From assembly GCA_000802095.1 (NCBI GenBank), contig JUEB01000012.1:1-47868 (forward strand): a stretch of DNA of 47,868 bases. The letters run 5' to 3'. Position numbers and translations under genes: made by a program. Below the pieces are notes generated by a model. It did not search any database. It was given only the letters and a program-made list of their open reading frames with translations, and had not been told where the DNA came from. Shown here in pieces: positions 27,548 to 35,708 of this stretch. This DNA is from Peptococcaceae bacterium BICA1-7 (GTDB taxonomy: Bacteria; Bacillota; Desulfotomaculia; Desulfotomaculales; Desulfocucumaceae). Within the stretch, counting starts at the first letter, position 1, and each line of letters begins with the position of its first letter.

Positions 27548-27841
27548 AAAGGAGTAAGCACCTCCAACATATAATTGTTGCCCAAAGAAGCTTTCTTCTT
27601 CTTTATTATCTTATCCATTCTCCAGGTGCAAAAAACCAGGCGAATTTGACATGGAAACAACCTATAAAATGGGGTAAAGGGAATGTCCATATTTAAAAAT
27701 TCTATTATATTATAATTCAAGCTTCTTCGACATTATACGTTTTGGATAAAATGTAAGCTTCGCATTATTTATGCAAAAACTCGTTTCTGCAAGCTATCAA
27801 TTATAAATATTATAGTTAGAATAGTTAATCTTTAATAGAAC

Positions 27842-30800
27842 TTATTGAGGATCTCCAGGCACAACCTTCTCCATTTCTTTTGGATGTTTTGGGCATTGCC
27901 AAACCTCACCTCTACCTCTACGTGCTCGCCGCAGCTTAGTTCGCCCATCAATTTTGCACAAAGGAATACTCTTATAAGGTGGGCGTTCATCGATATTTCT
28001 TAGATAATCCTTGCACTCAGGATTGGAACATCCTACTTTTAGTGCCTGAAAGTCCCATGTGCCATGCTGTCGTCGCTGGTTAACTATATGGGTTGGCATA
28101 TTGCAATATGGACAAACCCTGATACTACCGTCATCATGCACAGCAGCTTTACGAATGTGCTTTGCCTGTAAAAGTTCCAGGCATATTCTTGCATAATCAT
28201 GAGCCTGGATGCGGTGAATAATCTCAATACGGCCCCTATGACTTGACCAGTTCATACTACCGGTATAGACAATCCCCTCGTCAATTATTACATCCTTTCC
28301 GTGTAAACCACTGGCTGTTATTACAAAAGCGCCAAGGCTTCTGAGATTTTTAATTACCTTGCTTACATAAGTTTGGTTTTGAGCTTCACTTATGGGAGGG
28401 GTAACCAATGTTACACCTACTCCCCGGGTCAAAGCATTCCTTATATGTGGTTCAATCGTTGGCCAACGGTACTGCCCAAAATAAGGGGCAAGACCAAATA
28501 TTGACTCTTTTGCGTTATTTATATCTTCAATAAAACAATCAAAAAAAGATACTTCATCAAGGAGTTTAAACATTGGCCCTTTTTCATTGCTCGGAGGCGT
28601 CCACCCTGTTGAAAACAAAGTTGGTTGCTGATAAGGATTAATTGCCAGTTCATCTGCTGAAATTAAATCTGCACGGTCCTTTAAAAATTCCCATAGCTGA
28701 CCAAGTGCACTCGAAGGCTTTGCGTTTTTATTTAACCACTGAGAAGAACCAATAAAAACAAATTTATTTCTTGCCCGGGTAACTGCTACATTTATATCCC
28801 TTATCACCTGATCCCGATCACGGGGATTACAAAGTCTTGCACTATAATATGGTTCGTCCAGTACAGAGTCAAAGATTATTAATTCTGCCTGGCTGCCCTG
28901 AAATGTGTGTACTGTCCCAGCCGCTACCCAGTTATCAAGCTCCATATTTTTTATAAGCCTTGATAACATTCTCCTCTGGGCAGAAAAAGGAGTAACAATT
29001 CCAATTTGGTTATCCGGTTGTTCAATCCTTTGAGCGGCCATAGCCGCAAGTTTAACAGCTATGTTTCCTGAGTAAAAATTAAAACGGCTAAGACTCCCCG
29101 GCTGTTTCCCGCTCCAGCAGTTTAAGTCAGCAGTGTCGATAATCACTAATGGGTTATCGGGGAGAAAATCAAGCCAATCCAGTTTCCCCCTTTTCTTTAC
29201 TTTTGGATGATCCTTTAGTTCAAGGCCGGCTTCCAAATAAACTAATTGTCTAGCTATATCAGCTATTTCAGGAACCATCCGCTGTTGGACAGATAATTTG
29301 GTTAGAGCCTTGCAATTGGGGCTTGGTTTATTATTAATTGCAACCCTAGATAATTCAAAGACATCTCGTCCCATCCTGTCGTTGCTTATCTTCTCATCAC
29401 TACGAATGATTGGAGGGAGTTGAAGAAAGTCGCCGACCAGTATTACTCTAGATTCAGCTTTTCCGGCAGCAATAAATATCATCGGGGGAAGGGCCATAGA
29501 AATCTCATCTATAATTACTGCGTCAAATTTTTGCTTCTGAAGCTCCCTTCCCATAAAACTCTTTGTTAATGTACAGTACACCACTTTAGCTTCTGAAATA
29601 ATTTTTTCCTCTAATTGAGAAATGTTATCTTGCAGGGTACTAATTGTTCCTTTTATTTCGTTTAGCTGCTTCTCAGCGTCTTGTAATTCTTTGGTAATAC
29701 TTTCCCGTTTGGGGAAACCGGCACAAATACCCTTCTGCTTATTCACATCTTTCTCAAATTCAGAACTAATTTGAACCGACTCTTTAAAACTCCGTGAAGC
29801 TTCTACCAAAGCCCTTTCAGCTTTAACCATTTCGTTTTTTGCAGCATTCAAGGCTAATTCTGCTTGTTTTATTTTTTTAACTTTCCAAAGCCAAGCCCTT
29901 TTTGCACGCTCCAATTCATTCTTACATTGTTCAACAATCTCTTTGCATCTCATGGTTTGAGCTTCAGCATTCTTTTGTTTTTCTTTGCTGTCTTTTACAA
30001 GCTCCAATGACTCCTTGAATAGAGAGATCTTGTCATCTAGATTTTTCCACTCAGTAATTGCCTTAGTATTCCATGATATATAATCTGACAGTTGGTTTGC
30101 CTTTTTTTCAAGTTCAATTATTTGAGATCTTATATCCCGAGATTCAATGTCTATCCAATGCTGCAATTTTACTGTATCAGGTATTTTGGGGTCTGAAGTT
30201 ATTCCAACCCTTAAGATTGTTTTATCTAATATGTGTCCATCAATATTCCTTATTAAGGAAAGTGTTTCGTTCAAAGCTTGATCAACAGCAGCATGGGTGT
30301 GACTTGTTACTAGAACACGTTCCCCTTGCTCCATAAGAGCCATAACAAGGTTTGCTATTGTGTATGTTTTTCCTGTACCTGGAGGCCCCCAGATATAAGT
30401 GACAGTTGATCCGCAGGCCTGTTCTATAGTTTTTCTTACTTGGCCTTTAACATCACCTAAACTCTGGGGAAGTTTTGAAACACCGACAGTTGCTTGGTTG
30501 GGACGAAATACTGTAGTTGCTAGACTGCCAACTGCTGAAGGCTCTTCATTAATAACTTCTAAAGCTTCAGCAAGTTTTCTTAAAATTGCGGTATCATCAA
30601 TTATAAGGAGCGCCCTTTGTATCCCAGAATCCGGTATATCAATGCAATCAATTTGTATATGTATTTTATTTGCATATTGGCTAACCACCGAGGCTGGATA
30701 TTCATTTAATTCGGTTTTAAGCTTTCCAGAGGCATCTTCTGGAATTCTTGTACCATCAGCAATGACAAATTCCAAAATAGCTTGGTTAGAATTTAGAGAA

Positions 30801-30979
30801 CCAATAAATCTGCCGGACAATAATTCATATTGCTGAGTTCCACCGTTTTTTCCTAGGAACTCAATTTCTTTATTTACACCTTCTACAAACCACAATGCCA
30901 GTTTTTTTATACTTGAAGGTATTTCTTCATAAGGAATTACTTTTGTTTCTTTTGGTTTGGTGGACGTTTTAGTTGCCAT
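27842..30979 (-). CDS. mkoC: SF1 helicase-PLD nuclease fusion, Mokosh type II-like
   Basis: A ~1045 aa protein. Residues ~195-210 have Walker A YIWGPPGTGKTYTIAN, followed by HTHAAVDQALNE, then a long coiled-coil insertion. Later come the Walker B DAVIIDEISMALPP, GDFLQLPPI, GIVTPFSAQRRML, TVHTFQGSQAELIIFD and VAVTRARNKF: a UPF1/DNA2-like (COG1112) helicase. The C-terminal part has a PLD nuclease motif HGKDVIID (HXKX4D) followed by YTGSMNWSSH, and ends in a zinc-finger-like pair of CPYC and CSNPEC. A single chain with COG1112 helicase plus PLD is the definition of Mokosh type II. The ATG at 30979 has GGGGG 6 nt upstream, better than the longer frame to 31030. It follows the HEPN-like gene 31003-32208 by 23 nt. 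Confidence 0.8.
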   Translation of the reverse strand: MATKTSTKPKETKVIPYEEIPSSIKKLALWFVEGVNKEIEFLGKNGGTQQYELLSGRFIGSLNSNQAILEFVIADGTRIPEDASGKLKTELNEYPASVVSQYANKIHIQIDCIDIPDSGIQRALLIIDDTAILRKLAEALEVINEEPSAVGSLATTVFRPNQATVGVSKLPQSLGDVKGQVRKTIEQACGSTVTYIWGPPGTGKTYTIANLVMALMEQGERVLVTSHTHAAVDQALNETLSLIRNIDGHILDKTILRVGITSDPKIPDTVKLQHWIDIESRDIRSQIIELEKKANQLSDYISWNTKAITEWKNLDDKISLFKESLELVKDSKEKQKNAEAQTMRCKEIVEQCKNELERAKRAWLWKVKKIKQAELALNAAKNEMVKAERALVEASRSFKESVQISSEFEKDVNKQKGICAGFPKRESITKELQDAEKQLNEIKGTISTLQDNISQLEEKIISEAKVVYCTLTKSFMGRELQKQKFDAVIIDEISMALPPMIFIAAGKAESRVILVGDFLQLPPIIRSDEKISNDRMGRDVFELSRVAINNKPSPNCKALTKLSVQQRMVPEIADIARQLVYLEAGLELKDHPKVKKRGKLDWLDFLPDNPLVIIDTADLNCWSGKQPGSLSRFNFYSGNIAVKLAAMAAQRIEQPDNQIGIVTPFSAQRRMLSRLIKNMELDNWVAAGTVHTFQGSQAELIIFDSVLDEPYYSARLCNPRDRDQVIRDINVAVTRARNKFVFIGSSQWLNKNAKPSSALGQLWEFLKDRADLISADELAINPYQQPTLFSTGWTPPSNEKGPMFKLLDEVSFFDCFIEDINNAKESIFGLAPYFGQYRWPTIEPHIRNALTRGVGVTLVTPPISEAQNQTYVSKVIKNLRSLGAFVITASGLHGKDVIIDEGIVYTGSMNWSSHRGRIEIIHRIQAHDYARICLELLQAKHIRKAAVHDDGSIRVCPYCNMPTHIVNQRRQHGTWDFQALKVGCSNPECKDYLRNIDERPPYKSIPLCKIDGRTKLRRARRGRGEVWQCPKHPKEMEKVVPGDPQ

Positions 30980-31002
30980 ATATGTCCCCCATTTTTGGTG
31001 TT

Positions 31003-32208
31003 TTAAATAGTATGAGAAAGTTGTGTCCAATGAGGTTTTTTATACCATATATTTTCCCATATCATACGGTCCGGGTAAAGAAACCTCATCCACAGCCTAT
31101 TGGTTAATGTTATAATCTCAGCAAATAACTGTAAGGAATCGAAGGCAAGTTGGATGTCTGTGCCATCCGGATGACTTAAATCGTTTCTCCTTAAAAAAGG
31201 ATAGTTTAGGTCGTTTACTTCGCCAGGTGAGAGTATATTGTACTTGGCTAAAAGATGAAGTATATCATTCTTACTCCTGTCTTTAAGTTTGAGAAAAGGC
31301 TTACCATTGACGCTCTCAACATACCAGTACTCTTTTGTCTCCCAACCAAGCCATTTTGCAAGAACTGAAATGTCCCCATATGTATTAACATCAATTTTTT
31401 CTTTAATGATTTGCTTTTTTGTTTTAGGGTTTTCCAATACTATAATGAGCGGAGTCTTGAACATCTTGACATAAAGAGTTTTCATACTAGTCTCAATTGA
31501 CATTGTGGAATAATGCTCTGACATAGTAAAGAATTCCCAATCTTGATATCCCCAGATGCACAATTTGGCGCTTCGATTGAGAACTTCAAATACATTCTTA
31601 GGAACACATGTCAATAAAGAAGATGCATTAACTTGCGAAACTATATCCTGGTATGAAAGTGGGCTCATCTCACCTTCATAAGTTAACCTTGAAAATGCAC
31701 TTATCTGAAGACAAGGTTTGGGGTTTTCCGGAAACGGCATTATCTCCCAGGTCTGATATCCCACCTCTTCAAATAAAGCTTTCTCTTTGTTATCCCAATC
31801 TTTTAAAATTGGTTCAGCAAATCTTAATTTTATAATTTCATAGATATTATCTGCAAGACCCATAGTAACTAGAAATTCTGAAGTATCTTCTTTAATAACA
31901 ATGTAAACAGTATTGTCTAAAGGGATATAACCACCACTATAACCTTTTTCAACAGAAGCCATTAAAATGGGTGGCAACTCTTCATACCTTTGCACTAACC
32001 AATCCTTTGTTTTTGTACCAAATGTAATCCAGATAACAATGAAACTATTTCCAACATATTCATTTACCACACAAGGCATAATTACACCTATTGCATGCTT
32101 CATAGCTAAATGCAATTGTCTTACACTCTTATGTGGCTCAAATTCCATATCTAAAAAGCGTTTTTGTGTATTACGGAGAATATCCAAAACAATACTTACT
32201 CCATACAA
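31003..32208 (-). CDS. Unknown protein with a C-terminal HEPN-like RNX3H motif, co-operonic with the Mokosh-like gene
   Basis: A 401 aa protein. Most of it is not recognisable; it has a mixed alpha/beta N-terminal region with no membrane segment. Near the C terminus FLRRNDLSHPDGTD contains R341-N342-X3-H346, the classical RNX3H form of HEPN RNases, followed by a helix-rich tail. The ATG has AGGAGG 12 nt upstream. The helicase-PLD gene starts 23 nt downstream, so they are likely one operon. HEPN proteins often act as RNase effectors beside defence ATPases. No partner of this kind is part of the described type II Mokosh as I know it, so this may be an added component. Confidence 0.5.
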   Translation of the reverse strand: MYGVSIVLDILRNTQKRFLDMEFEPHKSVRQLHLAMKHAIGVIMPCVVNEYVGNSFIVIWITFGTKTKDWLVQRYEELPPILMASVEKGYSGGYIPLDNTVYIVIKEDTSEFLVTMGLADNIYEIIKLRFAEPILKDWDNKEKALFEEVGYQTWEIMPFPENPKPCLQISAFSRLTYEGEMSPLSYQDIVSQVNASSLLTCVPKNVFEVLNRSAKLCIWGYQDWEFFTMSEHYSTMSIETSMKTLYVKMFKTPLIIVLENPKTKKQIIKEKIDVNTYGDISVLAKWLGWETKEYWYVESVNGKPFLKLKDRSKNDILHLLAKYNILSPGEVNDLNYPFLRRNDLSHPDGTDIQLAFDSLQLFAEIITLTNRLWMRFLYPDRMIWENIWYKKPHWTQLSHTI

Positions 32209-32361
32209 TCGAATAGCCTCCTAAAACTAGTAAAACGATAGGGAAGATCGAGTCACATGTATTGCCGGTACAACCTTTAACAGGTTTTTACACCTTATAA
32301 TTTTTCCCTCAAAAGTAAAGCCAGGGAACACTCCCTATACGTACAAAGTTGGATGCTTTTT

Positions 32362-33672
32362 TTAGACTACTGTAGTATCAATGCTCTGTTGAATGGCAGC
32401 AACAACCGCCCTGCCATTTTTCAGAACTGCATCAACCAGCGTCTTAAGATACGCAGTTGTTTCGGCATACCCGCCAATGTATCCTGATTTAACCAAGTCG
32501 AGGAAGGCACTCTCGCGGAGATAGTGTCCTGAAAGACTTTTGTAGCTCACACGTAATCCTTTTTTCGGGCCTCGGAAGGCTGGGTCCGTCCTTATTTTTT
32601 CGAAATGATCAATCGGAGTAATGATGCCGCCATTTCTTATTAAACCATTTCTTTTAACGAACTTAAGATAAAAGACCCCCGGATTGAACCGGTACTCGTG
32701 CAAACCCGGCGATTGATCCTTAATGAATTTGCGCATCCGACCTAATTCTTCCTCCAACTTTGCATCAGGTCGGTATATCCAATCTGTAGTATCCAAACCA
32801 TCGCGTTGTGGTTCCAACATCTTGTACTGAAGCATCACGATATTCTGCCGCGTGACATTTAAATAAATTAAGTCAACACCCAAAGCTTTTTCAAGAGATC
32901 GGCGGTTAGCCGTATAAACCTCTAACCGTTGGTCACCTTTCTTAAAGACTGCATGGCCTGTTAAATCACTTTTTACAAGTTTATAGTCCGAAATATACCT
33001 TGCATCGTGTTCAATTACTGAATCTTCCATTATGCCGACGCGTGCCAACGCTGTTTCCCTTCCCTCCACAAGTTCCAGTGCCAGGGCCGGATCATCGAGG
33101 GTTAGACCGAAGACTTTAAGAGCTGTGTGAATGGCATCCTCCTGTAATGCCTTGGCACCCAGGAATCGCTTTTGAGAAGTTAGCGATTCCGTAATGGCAC
33201 GCATGGGGCCCCTATTTTCTTCAACCGATACGAGTTTCTCAACCAGATGGCTGCTGAGCTTTGGCGACAGGATCACAATAGGCGCAGCAGAACGAAGTCT
33301 CTCCTTTAAGTTTTGTGCATGAGGCTTTTCAGAGATAAATTGGATGAGATTGACATTGGATGCTGTTTTGATCCGTGCTACACGTCTGATCTTGATACGT
33401 GTTTCTAAGGTAGTTACGGCGCTCCGTGAGCTAATCAGACCAAAGTATAGATGTTCACAGGCATCGTTCCTGCGCTGAATCAGGCAGGGTGTAGGTACAC
33501 TGACCCCTTTGAGAAGTGAATGCGGGCGGGCAATAGTAAATTCATTTAAACCTCGACGGGATCCTTGTAAAAACTCCCATTCCTCATCCCCGAACCTGAG
33601 AACAACGATTGGTTTCTTTTCAGCAATTACCATAAGATTACTTAACCAAGGTGTTTGAGTGTTTAAAGCCAT
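32362..33672 (-). CDS. Unknown third protein of the OLD-UvrD module, possibly nuclease-like
   Basis: A ~436 aa protein of no family I can name. A central stretch, GVDLIYLNVTRQNIVMLQYK, has an acidic residue followed by a hydrophobic strand ending Q-x-K, a layout seen in diverged PD-(D/E)XK nucleases; that suggestion is speculative. The C-terminal part contains GGIITPIDHFEKI. The ATG at 33672 has GGAGG ~8 nt upstream and overlaps the end of the helicase gene by 10 bp, so all three proteins of the trio are translated in a coupled way. Two-gene Gabija-type modules (OLD nuclease plus UvrD helicase) lack this component. It is followed by a 150 bp gap with no recognised structure. Confidence 0.5.
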   Translation of the reverse strand: MALNTQTPWLSNLMVIAEKKPIVVLRFGDEEWEFLQGSRRGLNEFTIARPHSLLKGVSVPTPCLIQRRNDACEHLYFGLISSRSAVTTLETRIKIRRVARIKTASNVNLIQFISEKPHAQNLKERLRSAAPIVILSPKLSSHLVEKLVSVEENRGPMRAITESLTSQKRFLGAKALQEDAIHTALKVFGLTLDDPALALELVEGRETALARVGIMEDSVIEHDARYISDYKLVKSDLTGHAVFKKGDQRLEVYTANRRSLEKALGVDLIYLNVTRQNIVMLQYKMLEPQRDGLDTTDWIYRPDAKLEEELGRMRKFIKDQSPGLHEYRFNPGVFYLKFVKRNGLIRNGGIITPIDHFEKIRTDPAFRGPKKGLRVSYKSLSGHYLRESAFLDLVKSGYIGGYAETTAYLKTLVDAVLKNGRAVVAAIQQSIDTTVV

Positions 33673-35708
33673 ACCGGACCCTCCTGGATGACACGTGCAA
33701 CCTTCCAAGTAATTGATTTGAGCTGATTTAACTCATCCAGGCTAAACGTATCCTCTCTCATGGCTAGGCACAAGAGATGGCTGGGCCGCGTCATCGCCAC
33801 ATAGTGCTGCTTAAGGCTTGATATGATACGATTTCCTTCTTTACCTTTGCCCCAATTTTTTCCCAAAAGCCAGGGTTTCAATTTGGCGAGATGGTGCTCA
33901 TAATAATACGTCTCCATAACTAGAGTTGCCGTATGTGTTTCCCCCTTAACTGAATGTATAGAGCCCATTCGGATTTGGACCTGTGGATTAACCGCAGGAT
34001 ATCGAAATATATTGCCGCGCTGAAGAGAAGAAATTGATTCATGGTCCAATTGGTCTGGCAACTCCCATTCAAGAAATTCCTTTGCAATAGTAGGATCGGG
34101 TGGCACGCCGCAAATTGCCTCAGCAAGATATACGATTGCGTCAGACCACTTGTTGGTCCAATCATCCATGGAAGGAACACTACGTTCAACAGCCAAAAAC
34201 ATTATAAGATCACGATAAGTAGCTATTGCATCCGGATTGTCAGCCAACAGTTCCAGTACATAGCGATGCTTACGACGCCGATTACACAAACCAGCGGACG
34301 GATTTGACAGGCTTGCCAACCGTAAGAGTCCATCTGCGACTTTTTCTACCAAGTGATGCGCTTCACCAGAAGAATTAACGAGCTTGTATCCTGTCCTCAG
34401 ATACTGAAGGAAGCTCTTCGGCCTTGGTTCGGCAGCCGTTAGTTCATGGTCATATTCCTTCCAATACTGCCCCACAGAACGCGGCAAATGGTCATCGCCA
34501 CCAGGTCTATGAACACCGCCGACGGCGGTAAATATCCCTTCGCGCAGATCTTCTTTGGAAAAAACCATCAGAAGATAATCTGCATATACATTCATAACCT
34601 GCTCTATGGTCTGATCGTTAAAAAGAAAGATTGCGTGTCTGTTCTTTAAATCAGACCTGATGATTCTGCTGGAAGGGCCACAACCCACTAGATTTTGAGG
34701 GGCTAGAGCCAAAGGATCAGCAATATGGGCTATCTGCATACCAAATCGATGACTGTTCGGGATGTCTTTTTTGATGCAGGCATCAGGAAATTTGTCGGTT
34801 GTAGCACCCACAGTCTGGTAAGCATTCAGATAAATCGCTTGATTGGAATCACCTAAGCGCTGGCGGACAACTGGATTATTACCATCCATGAATAGCCTAA
34901 ATAATAGGACAGATTGTGACTCGCTATTGTCCTGCACTTCATCAATAAACAGGAGTGGGAAACGCCCCCTGATGGCATCCTGTACTTCCGGGACCTGGTC
35001 GAGAAGGTCATGAGCCCACATGAACATTTCATCGTAACGGTGATAACCATCCCTTACAGTTCTCTCAGCTAATGCCATGAGTTGTCTGGCCGCTGGTTTT
35101 GTATCATCTTTAAACTCTGACTGATTATCTTCCTTAAGAACATCAAATGCTGATGAGACTACACACCATTTTGATACGACATTGTGCTTACCACTATCTT
35201 CTCGCCGGTTCACGTAGTTACCTAATGCCCTGAATTGAATACGATTGAGCAAACGTCTTCTATGCTGCTCACATCGCTCATTATCAATAAAATTGACGGG
35301 ATATCCAAGGGAGCGGAGCCACGGAATAGCAAGAAATTCATTGACAAAACCGTGAATAGTTCCCACGAAATGGGGATAGGACAGGAGGCGCTCACCTTCC
35401 GCAGTATTGCCAAGACGTTGTTCGATTTCTCTCCGAGCAACATTCGTGTGTGAAAGCACACAAATACCTCGGTGCGGGTCGGTCCATTTTCGGGCAAGTA
35501 TAGCGAGCTTTGCAACGAGCAGTGTTGTCTTGCCACTACCTGGGCAGGCTTCGATGTCCAGGGTTTCGTTGGACTTGAGAATCTCCATTCGTGGGTCGTT
35601 GCCATCGGCTCCGCTGAAAGCATTCTCGGGCAGCCGCAGAAGTTCGCATACCCACGCAACATCATCATCCGTTATACAAGGACACTCGAACAAGGGTAGC
35701 TCATTCAT
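33663..35708 (-). CDS. UvrD/Rep-like SF1 helicase of an OLD-helicase defence module (GajB-like)
   Basis: A ~681 aa SF1A helicase. Walker A is ACPGSGKTT (residues ~54-62), Walker B LLFIDEVQD, then RLGDSNQAIY (motif III-like), GSIHSVKGETHTATLV (motif V) and HYVAMTRPSHLL (motif VI, where most have VALTRA). The ATG at 35708 has GAGGGGG 6 nt upstream and overlaps the upstream OLD gene by 8 bp. Paired OLD nuclease and UvrD-like helicase genes are typical of class 2 OLD systems, including Gabija (GajA-GajB). This protein is longer than GajB from the Bacillus system (~494 aa, from memory), so it is a relative and not clearly the same system. Confidence 0.8.
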   Translation of the reverse strand: MNELPLFECPCITDDDVAWVCELLRLPENAFSGADGNDPRMEILKSNETLDIEACPGSGKTTLLVAKLAILARKWTDPHRGICVLSHTNVARREIEQRLGNTAEGERLLSYPHFVGTIHGFVNEFLAIPWLRSLGYPVNFIDNERCEQHRRRLLNRIQFRALGNYVNRREDSGKHNVVSKWCVVSSAFDVLKEDNQSEFKDDTKPAARQLMALAERTVRDGYHRYDEMFMWAHDLLDQVPEVQDAIRGRFPLLFIDEVQDNSESQSVLLFRLFMDGNNPVVRQRLGDSNQAIYLNAYQTVGATTDKFPDACIKKDIPNSHRFGMQIAHIADPLALAPQNLVGCGPSSRIIRSDLKNRHAIFLFNDQTIEQVMNVYADYLLMVFSKEDLREGIFTAVGGVHRPGGDDHLPRSVGQYWKEYDHELTAAEPRPKSFLQYLRTGYKLVNSSGEAHHLVEKVADGLLRLASLSNPSAGLCNRRRKHRYVLELLADNPDAIATYRDLIMFLAVERSVPSMDDWTNKWSDAIVYLAEAICGVPPDPTIAKEFLEWELPDQLDHESISSLQRGNIFRYPAVNPQVQIRMGSIHSVKGETHTATLVMETYYYEHHLAKLKPWLLGKNWGKGKEGNRIISSLKQHYVAMTRPSHLLCLAMREDTFSLDELNQLKSITWKVARVIQEGPVWL

